A program made the position numbers and the translations under genes. Below, piece by piece: positions 28,260 to 37,757 of a DNA stretch of 64,000 nucleotides (position 1 is the first letter of the stretch; every line of letters begins with the position of its first letter). Under the pieces are notes generated by a model. That model saw only the letters and a list, made by a program, of their open reading frames with translations, was not told the origin of the DNA and did no database searches. The stretch is from Dyella sp. OK004 (lineage in GTDB: Bacteria > Pseudomonadota > Gammaproteobacteria > Xanthomonadales > Rhodanobacteraceae): NCBI RefSeq assembly GCF_900114495.1, contig NZ_FOZI01000002.1, positions 1,054,001 through 1,118,000 on the forward strand, in the 5' to 3' direction.

Positions 28260-28461
28260 GAAAACTCCCTTTCGAACGGCTTCGATTATCACCGTCTGTG
28301 GTGAAAGCTTTGCAAGCGGTATCGCACCATGCGTTGCCGCACAGTGCGCGAAAACGGACAATGGCGCACTGAGGTGGCCCGGGCCGCCCCGGTTGCCGCT
28401 TGTACAAACAAGCGCTACCGATGCCAGCCATTGAAGCCAGCCAAGACTTTTGGAGCACGCC

Positions 28462-30063
28462 ATGAGCGAACGCGAAACGATGGAATACGACGTGATCGTC
28501 GTCGGTGCCGGCCCTGCCGGCCTGGCGTTCGCGATCCGGCTCAAGCAGCTCAAGCCCGATGTCAGCGTGTGCGTGATTGAGAAAGCCTCCACCATCGGCG
28601 CGCAGATCCTCTCCGGCGCAGTGATCGAGCCGCAGCCACTGGATGCCCTGCTGCCCGGCTGGCGCGACAACCCGCCGCCGATCTGCGTGCCGGCCACCGA
28701 AGACGAATTCTGGCTACTCAGCAAAACCGGCGGACGCAAGCTGCCGGTGCCCCCGGGCATGCACAACCGCGGCAACTTCATCGTTTCGCTCGGCGCCATG
28801 TGCGCCTGGCTGGCGCCCCAGGCGGAAGCGCTCGGTGTCGACGTATTCCCCGGTTTCGCCGCCGCCGACACCGTCTATAACGAGGATGGTTCCGTCGCCG
28901 GCGTGCGCATCGGCGACATGGGCGTAGCAAAGGACGGCTCGCACAAGCCCAGCTACACCCAGGGCATCGACATCAAGGCCAAGGTCACCGTATTGGCCGA
29001 AGGCGCGCGCGGCAGCCTCACCAAACAGCTGATCAAGCGCTTCGCGCTGGACAAGGACAGCGACCCGCAGGGCTATTCCATCGGCATCAAGGAACTGTGG
29101 CAGGTGCCGGCCGGGCGCGTGACGCCAGGCAAGATCGTGCACAGCTTCGGCTGGCCGGCTGACAACCATACCTATGGCGGCAGCTTCCTGTATCACCTGG
29201 ACAAGGACCGCATCGCCCTTGGCTACGTCAGCGGCCTCGACTACAGCGACCCGAACTACCAGCCGTGGGAAGCCTTCCAGCAGTGGAAGAACCATCCTTC
29301 GGTCAAAGCCTTGCTGGACGGCGGCACCATCCTCTCTGCCGGCGCCCGTGCCATCGTCACCGGTGGCTACCAGTCGCTACCGAAGGTGGAGATGCCCGGC
29401 GCCCTGCTGATCGGCGACACCGCCGGCCTGCTCAACGTGCCCAAGATCAAGGGCACCCACCAGGCCATCAAGAGCGGCATGCTGGCCGCAGAGCATCTCG
29501 CCGCCAACGGACTCGACCCTGCTGGCTTCGATGCCAAACTGCGCGGCTCCGACGTGATGGCCGAACTCAAGAAAGTGCGTAACATCAAGCCCGCTTTCAA
29601 AAAGGGCCTGTGGTTCGGCATGCTCAACGCCGCCTGGGAAACCGCCACCGGTGGCGCCTCGCCGTGGACGTTGAAGAACAAGGCCGACTGGTCCTCGCTG
29701 CACAAGCTTGGTCAGCAGGAAGAACCCGAGCGCGACTACGTGCAGCGCGATCTGGCGCCGCGCGACCGCTTGGCCGGTGTGTACTTCGCCGCCACCGAGC
29801 ACGACGAAGACCAGCCGATCCATCTGCACGTCGCCGACACCTCCATCTGCGTCACCAAATGCGCCGAAGAGTACGGCAATCCCTGCCAGCGCTTCTGCCC
29901 GGCCAACGTCTACGAGATCGTGCAGGATGAAGCCGGTAAACGCTTGCAGATCAATGCCGCAAACTGCGTGCATTGCAAGACCTGCGATATCAAAGACCCG
30001 TACCAGATCATCAACTGGGTAACGCCAGAGGGTGGATCGGGGCCGAATTATCAGAACCTCTGA
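28462..30063 (+). CDS. Electron transfer flavoprotein-ubiquinone oxidoreductase
   Basis: 533-residue inner-membrane-associated flavoprotein that passes electrons from ETF to ubiquinone in fatty- and amino-acid oxidation. N-terminal FAD fold DVIVVGAGPAGLAFAIRL; ETF-QO hallmarks KASTIGAQILSGAVIEP and GTHQAIKSGMLAAEHLAANG; C-terminal 4Fe-4S cluster cysteines in FCPANVYEIV and NCVHCKTCDIKDPYQIINW. Start taken at the ATG 28462 (GGAG upstream) rather than the TTG at 28450. Its usual electron donor genes etfBA lie 4.3 kb further, separated by two polysaccharide genes. Confidence 0.96.
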   Translation: MSERETMEYDVIVVGAGPAGLAFAIRLKQLKPDVSVCVIEKASTIGAQILSGAVIEPQPLDALLPGWRDNPPPICVPATEDEFWLLSKTGGRKLPVPPGMHNRGNFIVSLGAMCAWLAPQAEALGVDVFPGFAAADTVYNEDGSVAGVRIGDMGVAKDGSHKPSYTQGIDIKAKVTVLAEGARGSLTKQLIKRFALDKDSDPQGYSIGIKELWQVPAGRVTPGKIVHSFGWPADNHTYGGSFLYHLDKDRIALGYVSGLDYSDPNYQPWEAFQQWKNHPSVKALLDGGTILSAGARAIVTGGYQSLPKVEMPGALLIGDTAGLLNVPKIKGTHQAIKSGMLAAEHLAANGLDPAGFDAKLRGSDVMAELKKVRNIKPAFKKGLWFGMLNAAWETATGGASPWTLKNKADWSSLHKLGQQEEPERDYVQRDLAPRDRLAGVYFAATEHDEDQPIHLHVADTSICVTKCAEEYGNPCQRFCPANVYEIVQDEAGKRLQINAANCVHCKTCDIKDPYQIINWVTPEGGSGPNYQNL

Positions 30064-30135
30064 CTAGAGGGCATTGCGCTGTCCGCCCGACTTACTTGGC
30101 GCTTCAAACGCCTGAATTATGCGCTGCAGCGCTTC

Positions 30136-30147
30136 CGCGGTAGCGTG
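30136..30147 (+). promoter_or_regulatory. Possible ops-like (RfaH recruitment) element
   Basis: CGCGGTAGCGTG matches the ops/JUMPstart core GGCGGTAGCGTG at 11 of 12 bases and sits at the beginning of the first surface-polysaccharide gene. It overlaps the only plausible start codon, which is atypical for ops, so chance is a real alternative. Confidence 0.25.
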
Positions 30148-32160
30148 GTGCTGCGCGGCTGGCGCGGCACGTTTGCCCGTGTGCGGCAGGAATTCGAGCG
30201 TCGCCCGACACTCGACGACTCACTGCACATCGAGCCTCTTGAAGTTCCGTTCGAGCCGTTCGCGTTACCCACGTCGGAACAGCCACTGGTTTCGGTGATC
30301 ATTCCCGTCCATGGCAAGGTGGCGTACACGCTGGCCTGTCTGCGATCGATCGTGCGACATACGCCGAATGTTCCGTTCGAAGTGATCGTCGTCGACGACG
30401 CGTCGCCTGACGACACCGCCGAACGACTCGGCCAGATCAGCGGCCTGCGCTTGCTACGCAATGAGCACAATCTCGGCTTTGTCGGTAGCTGCAATGCTGG
30501 TGCCAACGCTGCACGCGGCGAATCCCTGTTGTTCCTCAACAACGACACGCAGGTCACGCATAACTGGCTGGACGGCCTGCTGGGATGCTTCGGCGATCGC
30601 GACGACTGCGGCATTGCGGGTGGTCGGCTTGTGTATCCCGATGGACGACTTCAGGAAGCTGGCGGACTGGTGTTCGCCGATGGCAGCTGCTGGAACGTGG
30701 GCCGATTCGAACAACGCGATGCGCCCGCCTGGCGCAGTCGCCGCGAGGTGAATTACGTCAGCGGTGCATCCTTGATGATCCGTCGCGCCGTGTTCGAGCA
30801 CGTGGGCGGTTTCGACATACGCTATGCACCCGCCTACTACGAGGACACCGATCTCGCTTTTGCTGTGCGGGAGCTCGGGCTGAAGGTGTATTACGAGCCT
30901 TCGAGCACTGTGATCCACTGCGAAGGCATCAGTGCTGGCACCGACCTGCATGCCGGCATGAAGCGACATCAGGTGACGAACCAGGCGACGTTCTCCGCCA
31001 AATGGGAAAAGGCGCTAAGTATTCAACCACCGGTAGGCACTTCGGTGATGCACGCGCTGAACTGGCGTCGCCGCGGCCGCATTCTTGTTGTGGACAGCAT
31101 GACGCCCGAACCCACGCGTGACTCAGGATCCTTGCGGCTGAGCGCGATCCTCCGGCTGCTCGACGAACAGGGCTGGGCCGTATCGTTCCTTCCGGATGAC
31201 GGACGCGCAACTGACGAGGAAATCCGCACGCTCGGTGCGCTGGGAGTCGAAGTCCTGTGTCGCCCGTGGGTTTCCGATCTACCGCACTGGTTGCGCGCGC
31301 ACGGCCACGAACTTCGTGCTGTGATGCTTTGTCGCCACACCGTTGCCGGCCAGTATATGTCGCTGGTACGCAAACTGGCGCCCAAGGCACGCTTGCTATT
31401 CGACACCGTAGACCTGCACTTTCTTCGCGAACGACGCGCCGCCGAATTGAGCGGCAGCGCTACGATGGCCCGCCAGGCGCAAGCTTCGCGCAAGAGCGAG
31501 CTTGCACTGATCGAACAATGCGACGTGACCTTCGTAGTGAGTCCGCATGAGCAGGCCCTCCTTGCCGCCGAACTACCTCATGCAAAGGTCGAGCTGCTGT
31601 CAAACATCCATGAGGTGCATGGTTGCCTTCGTCCCTTCCAGGGACGGAAGGACCTCGTCTTCATCGGCGGTTTTGGGCACCCACCCAATGTCGACGCCAT
31701 ACGCTGGATTGCGTCGGACATCCTTCCAGCCCTGCGCACCCGGCTGCCGGATATCACCGTGCATGTGATCGGCGACATACCTGATATGGCGCGCAGCGAG
31801 CTGAGCACCCCAGGCCTAGAGCTGCATGGGCGCGTCCCGGACCTCGCGCCCTGGCTGGCGGGTGCGTTGGCCTCACTGGCGCCGCTACGATTCGGCGCAG
31901 GCGTCAAAGGCAAGATCAACATGGCAATGAGCCATGGCGTGCCTGTGATTGCTACCGCAACCGCCGTCGAGGGCATGCAGCTGCGCCCTGGCATCGACGT
32001 ACTGGTGGCGGAAAACGCTGTCAGCTTTGCCGACGCCGTGGTACGCCTATCCTCTGACGAAGCGCTGTGGTCGACGATGTCCCGGTATGGCTTGGACAAC
32101 GTCGATCGTCATTTTTCGCCACAGGCCGCCAGCGCCACGTTACGTCGCGTGCTGGATTGA
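30145..32160 (+). CDS. Two-domain glycosyltransferase (GT2 plus GT4/group 1)
   Basis: At least 671 residues. The N-terminal GT2 domain (about 47-280) has LVSVIIPVHGKVAYTLACL, VIVVDDASPDDTA, FLNNDTQVTHNWLDGLL and the acceptor motif YYEDTDLAFAVRELG; the C-terminal domain (about 310-671) is GT4-like (RILVVDSMTPEPTRDSGSLR, LVFIGGFGHPPNVDAIRWI, KGKINMAMSHGVPVIATA). Probably adds two sugars to a surface polysaccharide. The start is doubtful: GTG-GTG at 30145 has no ribosome site, and the frame is open back to the ETF-QO stop codon (30061), with plausible protein sequence in between. The N-terminus may be truncated or use a rare start. Confidence 0.88.
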   Translation: MVLRGWRGTFARVRQEFERRPTLDDSLHIEPLEVPFEPFALPTSEQPLVSVIIPVHGKVAYTLACLRSIVRHTPNVPFEVIVVDDASPDDTAERLGQISGLRLLRNEHNLGFVGSCNAGANAARGESLLFLNNDTQVTHNWLDGLLGCFGDRDDCGIAGGRLVYPDGRLQEAGGLVFADGSCWNVGRFEQRDAPAWRSRREVNYVSGASLMIRRAVFEHVGGFDIRYAPAYYEDTDLAFAVRELGLKVYYEPSSTVIHCEGISAGTDLHAGMKRHQVTNQATFSAKWEKALSIQPPVGTSVMHALNWRRRGRILVVDSMTPEPTRDSGSLRLSAILRLLDEQGWAVSFLPDDGRATDEEIRTLGALGVEVLCRPWVSDLPHWLRAHGHELRAVMLCRHTVAGQYMSLVRKLAPKARLLFDTVDLHFLRERRAAELSGSATMARQAQASRKSELALIEQCDVTFVVSPHEQALLAAELPHAKVELLSNIHEVHGCLRPFQGRKDLVFIGGFGHPPNVDAIRWIASDILPALRTRLPDITVHVIGDIPDMARSELSTPGLELHGRVPDLAPWLAGALASLAPLRFGAGVKGKINMAMSHGVPVIATATAVEGMQLRPGIDVLVAENAVSFADAVVRLSSDEALWSTMSRYGLDNVDRHFSPQAASATLRRVLD

Positions 32161-32209
32161 TCCGTTCCGCCGCAATCGGGACCATTCCTGCACCACCTGG
32201 ATAACGTCC

Positions 32210-34267
32210 ATGCCGCTCTTCGATTTCGCGAAACGCCAAGTGTTCCAGCTGCTACGCGTGGGCTTCCGGCTAGTGCCCATGCCGGTGGCGACTCGCGATC
32301 GCTGGCGGCAACGCTTCCTTGACCGCTATGCGGGTCTGGTACCCGCGCCCCCACTCGGACGAGCACCCATCGGCGGTGCTCGTCGTCCGCTTCAGCGAGC
32401 GGCCGGCCATGCGGTCGGCTACATTCCCTATCGCAAGGGAATGCTTCCCCCGCAGCTACCAGCCACACTGGTCGCGTTCTACTTGCCACAATTCCATCCC
32501 ATTCCGGAAAACGACGCTTGGTGGGGTGCCGGCTTCACTGAGTGGCGCAATGTGACGCGCGCGTTGCCTCAGTTCGAGGGTCATGCGCAACCACGCTTGC
32601 CCGGTGAGCTGGGTTTTTACGATCTGCGGCAGCCCGCCGTGATGCGACGTCAAATGGAGCTGGCCAGAGAATACGGCGTCGGCGCGTTCTGCACCTATTT
32701 CTACTGGTTCGCCGGCAAGACATTGCTGGAAACACCGCTGCGTCACTGGCTGTCGTACGCCGAGCTCGACCTGCCTATCTGCCTATGCTGGGCCAACGAA
32801 AACTGGTCGCGGCGGTGGGACGGACGCGCAGACGACGTGCTCATCGGACAACAGCACAGCGCTGAAGATGACATCGCCTTCATCAGCCACGTCGCGGCAT
32901 ATCTGAGGGATCCCCGCTACCTTCGTGTCGACGGCAAGCCCATGCTGCTGGTCTACCGTCCCGGCTTGCTTCCCTCGCCAAAGGACACCGCCGCACGTTG
33001 GCGCACTTGGTGCAAAGAGAATGGCATCGGTGACATCCATCTTGCCTACGTACAGAGCTTCGACCGCGTCGATCCGAGCAACATCGGATTCGACGCCGCC
33101 GTTGAGTTTCCGCCAAACAATGTCAGCCTTCCTTCCATCACCGCGACACAACAGTTGATCAATCCGGCCTTCGCAGGCGAGGTGCTGGACTGGCGGGAAC
33201 TCGCCAACAGTGCCATGCGTACATCCACACCTACCTATCCGCTGTATCCGGGCGTCAATCCGAGCTGGGACAATGAGCCGCGGCGCAGTGGGCGAGGACG
33301 CGTGCTAGCCCATGCTTCTCCGCGTGGGTATCGCGACTGGCTGCGCCATGCCGTCGATGTAGCCAACGCGCGCGCGCCGCGCGCGCCCATGGTCTTCATC
33401 AATGCGTGGAACGAATGGGCGGAAGGCGCTGTGCTTGAACCTGACACGCGCCTTGGATACGCGTGGCTGGAAGCTACACGCGCCGCTCTACTGGAACCAC
33501 GCAGAAACATAGACCCGCGCCCTTGCGTCGTCGTGCATGTGTGGTACGTGAATGTGCTGAACGACATCGCCGCGCAGCTGCGCAGCACACCTGTGAGCTG
33601 GCGCATCATCCTCACCACCGCTACCGGTCTGGAGAGCCAGGTCAGGGAGCGACTGAATGCGCTGAACCTCGATGCAGAGCTGGATGTTTTCGAGAATCGC
33701 GGGCGCGACGTGCTTCCGTTCCTGCATGTGGCCGACCGCTTACTCAACGAAGGCGTCGATATCGTCTTGAAACTGCACACGAAGCAATCGGTACATCGTG
33801 GCGATGGTTCGCAATGGCGCAACGAGTTGCTCCATGCCCTAGCTGCCCCAGATCGGGTGCCCAGGATTATGGATGCCTTCGCCGCAAACCCGCGCCTCGG
33901 CCTAGTGGCGCCTGAGGGGCACTCGCAGCCGCTCGATCACTTCTGGGGGGCCAACGAATCCAACATCCGCGCGCTATGTGTCCGTCTAGGTATTCCGCAG
34001 CCGGCGCCAGGCGCCGAGTTCGTCGCGGGAAGCATGTTTTGGGTGCGCCTGTCCGCCCTTCGCCCCTTGCTTGATGCGCACCTCGAACCTTGGGAGTTCG
34101 ACGCTGAAACCGGACAGATCGATGGCACCACGGCACATGCTGTGGAACGCGCCTTCAGTCTGGCAACATCAGCGGCCGGCTTCGAGTCCGTGGACGCTGC
34201 CCGCGTATGCGGGCTCCCCTCCGATGGCCCCCAGGGGCCATATCCATACGCGCGCCGATCCGTCTAA
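32210..34267 (+). CDS. WbsX-type (GH99-like) protein fused to an RgpF domain
   Basis: 685 residues with two parts. Residues about 80-430 are the WbsX/GH99-like domain common in O-antigen clusters: LVAFYLPQFHPIPENDAWWG, GFTEWRNVTRALPQFEGHAQ, ANENWSRRWDG and INAWNEWAEGAVLEPD. Residues about 440-685 resemble rhamnan synthesis protein F (RgpF): VVVHVWYVNVLNDIA, ENRGRDVLPFLH and IVLKLHTKQSVHRGDG. RgpF is linked to rhamnose polymer assembly, fitting rmlBACD at the far end of the locus. The ATG at 32210 is chosen; the open frame before it lies inside the preceding glycosyltransferase. Separated by 50 bp from that gene. Confidence 0.88.
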   Translation: MPLFDFAKRQVFQLLRVGFRLVPMPVATRDRWRQRFLDRYAGLVPAPPLGRAPIGGARRPLQRAAGHAVGYIPYRKGMLPPQLPATLVAFYLPQFHPIPENDAWWGAGFTEWRNVTRALPQFEGHAQPRLPGELGFYDLRQPAVMRRQMELAREYGVGAFCTYFYWFAGKTLLETPLRHWLSYAELDLPICLCWANENWSRRWDGRADDVLIGQQHSAEDDIAFISHVAAYLRDPRYLRVDGKPMLLVYRPGLLPSPKDTAARWRTWCKENGIGDIHLAYVQSFDRVDPSNIGFDAAVEFPPNNVSLPSITATQQLINPAFAGEVLDWRELANSAMRTSTPTYPLYPGVNPSWDNEPRRSGRGRVLAHASPRGYRDWLRHAVDVANARAPRAPMVFINAWNEWAEGAVLEPDTRLGYAWLEATRAALLEPRRNIDPRPCVVVHVWYVNVLNDIAAQLRSTPVSWRIILTTATGLESQVRERLNALNLDAELDVFENRGRDVLPFLHVADRLLNEGVDIVLKLHTKQSVHRGDGSQWRNELLHALAAPDRVPRIMDAFAANPRLGLVAPEGHSQPLDHFWGANESNIRALCVRLGIPQPAPGAEFVAGSMFWVRLSALRPLLDAHLEPWEFDAETGQIDGTTAHAVERAFSLATSAAGFESVDAARVCGLPSDGPQGPYPYARRSV

Positions 34268-34298
34268 GTGATTGGCTTGTAAGAACTTGGTGCGCGCA

Positions 34299-34328
34299 TT
34301 CATACATATGTTTGAAGCTGGGTAGAAT
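34299..34328 (+). promoter_or_regulatory. Candidate sigma-70 promoter of etfBA
   Basis: TTCATA (34299-34304) and TAGAAT (34323-34328) with an 18-bp spacer, 46 bp upstream of the etfB start. A small hairpin (CCGCC/GGCGG) lies in the leader. Confidence 0.4.
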
Positions 34329-34373
34329 GGTCTTTTTCCGCCTGTTCGGCGGCTTATGGTGAAGGATCCTTAG

Positions 34374-35120
34374 ATGAAGATTCTTGTCGGTTACAAGCGT
34401 GTCGTGGACTACAACGTCCGCATCCAGGTGAAGCCCGATGGCACAGGCGTGGTAACGGATGGCGTGAAGCTTTCCGCCAATCCTTTCGATGACATCGCGC
34501 TTGAGGAAGCACTGCGCCTGCGTGAAAAGGGCGTAGCCGAGGAAGTGGTCGTAGTGGGCATCGGCCCAGCCGATCTCACGGCCCACCTGCGCAACGGCCT
34601 GGCCATGGGGGCCAATCGCGCCATCCATGTGGTCACCACCGATGCCGTGCAGCCGCTCACCGCCGCCCGTGTGTTCCAGAAGCTGATCGAGAAGGAACAG
34701 CCCGGTCTGGTCATCCTCGGCAAGCAGGCTATCGATGACGATGCCAACCAGACTGGCCAGATGTTGGCCGCGCTGTGGGACCGTCCGCAGGCCACTTTCG
34801 CCAGCAAGGTCGAGATGGCTGACGGCAAAGTCAAGGTGACCCGTGAAGTGGACGCCGGCCTCGAAGTGATCGAAGCCGAACTGCCCGCCGTGATCACCAC
34901 TGATCTGCGCCTCAACGAACCACGCTTTATCAAGCTGCCGGACATCATGAAGGCCAAGTCCAAGCCGATCGACACCATCGAGTTCGCCTCACTGGGCGTG
35001 GAAGCCAACGACCACCTGAAGACCACGCATTACGCCGCGCCGGCCAAGCGCAGCAAGGGCGTGCTGGTGAAGGATGCGGCCGAACTGGTCGCGGCGTTGA
35101 AGCAGAAGGGTCTGCTCTGA
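34374..35120 (+). CDS. etfB: Electron transfer flavoprotein beta subunit
   Basis: 248-residue small subunit of ETF, the soluble carrier between acyl-CoA dehydrogenases and ETF-QO. Begins with MKILVGYKRVVDYNVRIQVK; the AMP-binding segment and signature VGIGPADLTAHLRNGLAMGA and VILGKQAIDDDANQTGQMLA are typical. Followed by etfA after 21 bp with a good ribosome site (GGAG). Confidence 0.97.
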   Translation: MKILVGYKRVVDYNVRIQVKPDGTGVVTDGVKLSANPFDDIALEEALRLREKGVAEEVVVVGIGPADLTAHLRNGLAMGANRAIHVVTTDAVQPLTAARVFQKLIEKEQPGLVILGKQAIDDDANQTGQMLAALWDRPQATFASKVEMADGKVKVTREVDAGLEVIEAELPAVITTDLRLNEPRFIKLPDIMKAKSKPIDTIEFASLGVEANDHLKTTHYAAPAKRSKGVLVKDAAELVAALKQKGLL

Positions 35121-35141
35121 GCAGCCTAACGGAGACATGAC

Positions 35142-36086
35142 ATGAGCAAGATCCTCGTCATCGCCGAGCACTTGGGCGGTAAGCTGAATTCCTCCACCGC
35201 ACGCGCTGTGAGTGCCGCGGCGGCCATCAAACCGGAAGCCATCGACGTGCTGGTGCTGGCCGACAACGCCGATGCCATCGCCGCCGATGCGGCCAGAATC
35301 GAGGGCGTGAGCCGCGTGCTCACCATCGCCCGCGCCGAAAACGCACATCCGCTCGCCGCCGTGCTGGCACCGCAGATCGCCAAGGCGGCAGCGGGTTACA
35401 GCCACGTATTCGCGCCGTCCACCACGTTCGGCAAAGACGTGCTGCCGCGCGTGGCCGCCCTGCTCGGCGTCGCCCAGGTGAGTGACGTGATGAACGTGGA
35501 GGGCAGCCACACCTTTAAGCGTCCGATCTACGCCGGTAATGCCATCGTTACGGTAGAGGCCGACGCGGGCAGTACCGTCGTCGCGACCATCCGCACAGCT
35601 TCGTGGGCTGCTGCGGCGAGTAGCGCGAACAGCGCACCGGTTCAGAGCCTGAATATCGATGTCGCCCTGCCCTCACACACGCGCTTCGTTGAACTGCAGT
35701 CGGGCAAGAGTGATCGCCCGGACCTACAAAGTGCCAGCAAGGTCGTCTCCGGTGGCCGCGGTGTGGGTTCGAAGGAAAACTTCGAGATTATCTACAAGTT
35801 CGCCGACAAGATTGGCGCTGCTGTAGGAGCCTCACGTGCAGCCGTCGACGCGGGCTACGTGCCGAGCGATCTGCAGGTGGGTCAGACCGGCAAGATCATC
35901 GCGCCGGAGCTGTATATGGCCATTGGTATTTCCGGCGCCATCCAGCATCTCACCGGTATCAAGGACGCTGGCACCATCGTCGCCATCAACAAGGACGGCG
36001 AGGCACCAATCTTTGAAATCGCCGATATTGGCCTAGTCGGGGACCTGTTCAAGATTATTCCCGATCTGGCACAAGCCCTGGGCTGA
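35142..36086 (+). CDS. etfA: Electron transfer flavoprotein alpha subunit
   Basis: 314-residue FAD-binding subunit of ETF. The C-terminal FAD domain shows [60 protein letters not shown] and [20 protein letters not shown]. Last gene of the etfBA unit, closed by a strong terminator. In Xanthomonas etfA is the conserved left border of the variable LPS biosynthesis locus; the same arrangement is seen here. Confidence 0.97.
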   Translation: MSKILVIAEHLGGKLNSSTARAVSAAAAIKPEAIDVLVLADNADAIAADAARIEGVSRVLTIARAENAHPLAAVLAPQIAKAAAGYSHVFAPSTTFGKDVLPRVAALLGVAQVSDVMNVEGSHTFKRPIYAGNAIVTVEADAGSTVVATIRTASWAAAASSANSAPVQSLNIDVALPSHTRFVELQSGKSDRPDLQSASKVVSGGRGVGSKENFEIIYKFADKIGAAVGASRAAVDAGYVPSDLQVGQTGKIIAPELYMAIGISGAIQHLTGIKDAGTIVAINKDGEAPIFEIADIGLVGDLFKIIPDLAQALG

Positions 36087-36094
36087 CCCCTTGC

Positions 36095-36128
36095 ATGACG
36101 GCGGCCTTGGCCGCCGTCATCATTTTTT
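36095..36128 (+). terminator. Strong Rho-independent terminator after etfA
   Basis: 12-bp perfect stem (ATGACGGCGGCC 36095-36106, complement 36109-36120) followed by CA and six T. It isolates the etfBA transcript from the polysaccharide operon behind it. Confidence 0.9.
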
Positions 36129-36243
36129 CCTGCAAGTGGCGCCCACTGCGACCCAACGTAACCAGGCGAGCTGCCGGCATTCAGCCCGGTAGGGCGTGTT
36201 CCAACCCTGTCGTAGTAACATGCCCGCGCGCATTTTCGTGCGC

Positions 36244-36278
36244 CCATGCCGGGGGCTGAATCGAGGGTCCCGGCATGG
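36244..36278 (+). repeat. Inverted repeat in the leader of the arabinose-type operon
   Basis: CCATGCCGGG (36244-36253) and its exact complement (36269-36278) with a 15-nt loop, 18 bp before the first gene. Could be an operator or an mRNA hairpin near the ribosome site AGGGG. Confidence 0.5.
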
Positions 36279-36296
36279 ATCGAATCTAGGGGCATC

Positions 36297-37757
36297 ATGG
36301 AAAGCTTATCTGTCAAAGCTAGGGCGGATCGCCCCCCACCAGAGTGCGTGCCGCTTTGTGTCGACCTCGACGGCACCCTGATCCGCTCGGACTTATTGGT
36401 CGAGTCCGCGCTGGCCTTGCTGTCGCACAATCCCCTGTCCATTTTCCCCATGTTGGGCTGGCTGCTGCGCGGCAAGGCCCATTTGAAGCGAGAGATCGCG
36501 AGCCGGGTCAGCCTGGACCCGACCCATCTCCCCTACAACACCGATGTCCTCGCCTGGGTCAGGGAACAACAAGCCGTACGCTCCGTCGTACTCTGCACCG
36601 CCTCCGATGCTGAACTGGCAGAGGCCGTCGCCACCCACGTGGGAGGCTTCGACGCAGTCCTGGCCAGCGATGGACAGCGCAATCTCTCCGGCAGCAATAA
36701 AGCCCAGGTGCTGGTGGAGCAGTACGGTGAAGGCGGCTTCGACTACGTTGGCAACGCCAGTGTCGACCTCAAGGTGTGGAAGTACGCCCATGCGGCAGTT
36801 ACAGTGGAATCAGGCACTTCGCTAAGCCAGGCGGCGGCTCGCCTTACGACGGTGGAAAAGCGCTTTGAGCTTCCCGTCGCGGGCTTGCGCCACTGGGTGA
36901 AAGCGCTTCGTGTGCACCAATGGATAAAGAACGCGCTGGTCTTCCTACCGCTGCTCGCCGCCCACCGCCTTTTTGAAGTCGATGCGGTGCTTGCAACCGT
37001 CCTCGCGTTCGTCTGCTTCAGCCTGTGCGCATCCAGTGTTTACATCACAAACGACCTGTTGGATCTCGGATCCGACCGCCAGCACCATCGCAAGAAGAAT
37101 CGGCCCTTCGCGGCCGGCCATCTACCGTTGGTTGCGGGACCTATCGTTGCCCTGGGTCTGCTGATCATCAGTTTTGGCCTGGCCACCCTGCTGCATGAAA
37201 TCTTCGTGGGCGTCCTCGCCGGCTACTACGTCCTGACGAGCGCCTACTCGTTCCGCTTCAAGCGCGTCGTCATGCTCGACGTCGTGGTCCTCGCCACGCT
37301 TTATACAAGCCGCATCATTGCCGGTACCGCAGCCATCCATACAAAGCCGTCGTTCTGGCTACTGGCATTCTCGATGTTCCTGTTCCTCAGTCTGGCCATG
37401 GTGAAGCGCTACATTGAGCTGCTGTCCGCACAGAAGGCAGGCAAGATCAACGCGAGTGGCCGCGGCTATGACATCGGCGACATCCCGCTCATCCAATCGC
37501 TGGGCGCCGCGAGCGGCTATCTCTCGGTGCTGGTGCTTGCGCTATATATCGACAGCCCTGACAGCCGGATCCTCTATCACCACCCGCATTATCTATGGCT
37601 CCTGTGCCCGGTTCTTCTTTACTGGATCAGCCGCACATGGGCTATTGCGCATCGCGGCATCATGCATGACGACCCAGTGGTCTTCGCAGTCACCGACAGA
37701 CTGAGCCGCGTATTGCTGGTGATGGCCGCGCTCGTCATCCTTTTTGCTATCCAATGA
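36297..37757 (+). CDS. HAD-phosphatase / UbiA-family prenyltransferase fusion (predicted polyprenyl-phosphate phosphoribosyltransferase)
   Basis: 486 residues. Residues about 18-200 form a HAD-type hydrolase (nucleophile motif D23-L-D25 in [22 protein letters not shown]; metal-binding [10 protein letters not shown]). Residues about 215-486 are a UbiA-superfamily membrane prenyltransferase with eight or nine helices, first Asp motif [12 protein letters not shown] (from N252) and second motif [15 protein letters not shown]. Its DprE1- and DprE2-like neighbours make it the likely counterpart of mycobacterial UbiA (Rv3806c), which transfers 5-phosphoribose from PRPP to polyprenyl phosphate; the fused HAD domain could remove the 5-phosphate. 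The ATG at 36297 has AGGGG before it. Overlaps the next gene (ATGA). Confidence 0.9.
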   Translation: MESLSVKARADRPPPECVPLCVDLDGTLIRSDLLVESALALLSHNPLSIFPMLGWLLRGKAHLKREIASRVSLDPTHLPYNTDVLAWVREQQAVRSVVLCTASDAELAEAVATHVGGFDAVLASDGQRNLSGSNKAQVLVEQYGEGGFDYVGNASVDLKVWKYAHAAVTVESGTSLSQAAARLTTVEKRFELPVAGLRHWVKALRVHQWIKNALVFLPLLAAHRLFEVDAVLATVLAFVCFSLCASSVYITNDLLDLGSDRQHHRKKNRPFAAGHLPLVAGPIVALGLLIISFGLATLLHEIFVGVLAGYYVLTSAYSFRFKRVVMLDVVVLATLYTSRIIAGTAAIHTKPSFWLLAFSMFLFLSLAMVKRYIELLSAQKAGKINASGRGYDIGDIPLIQSLGAASGYLSVLVLALYIDSPDSRILYHHPHYLWLLCPVLLYWISRTWAIAHRGIMHDDPVVFAVTDRLSRVLLVMAALVILFAIQ

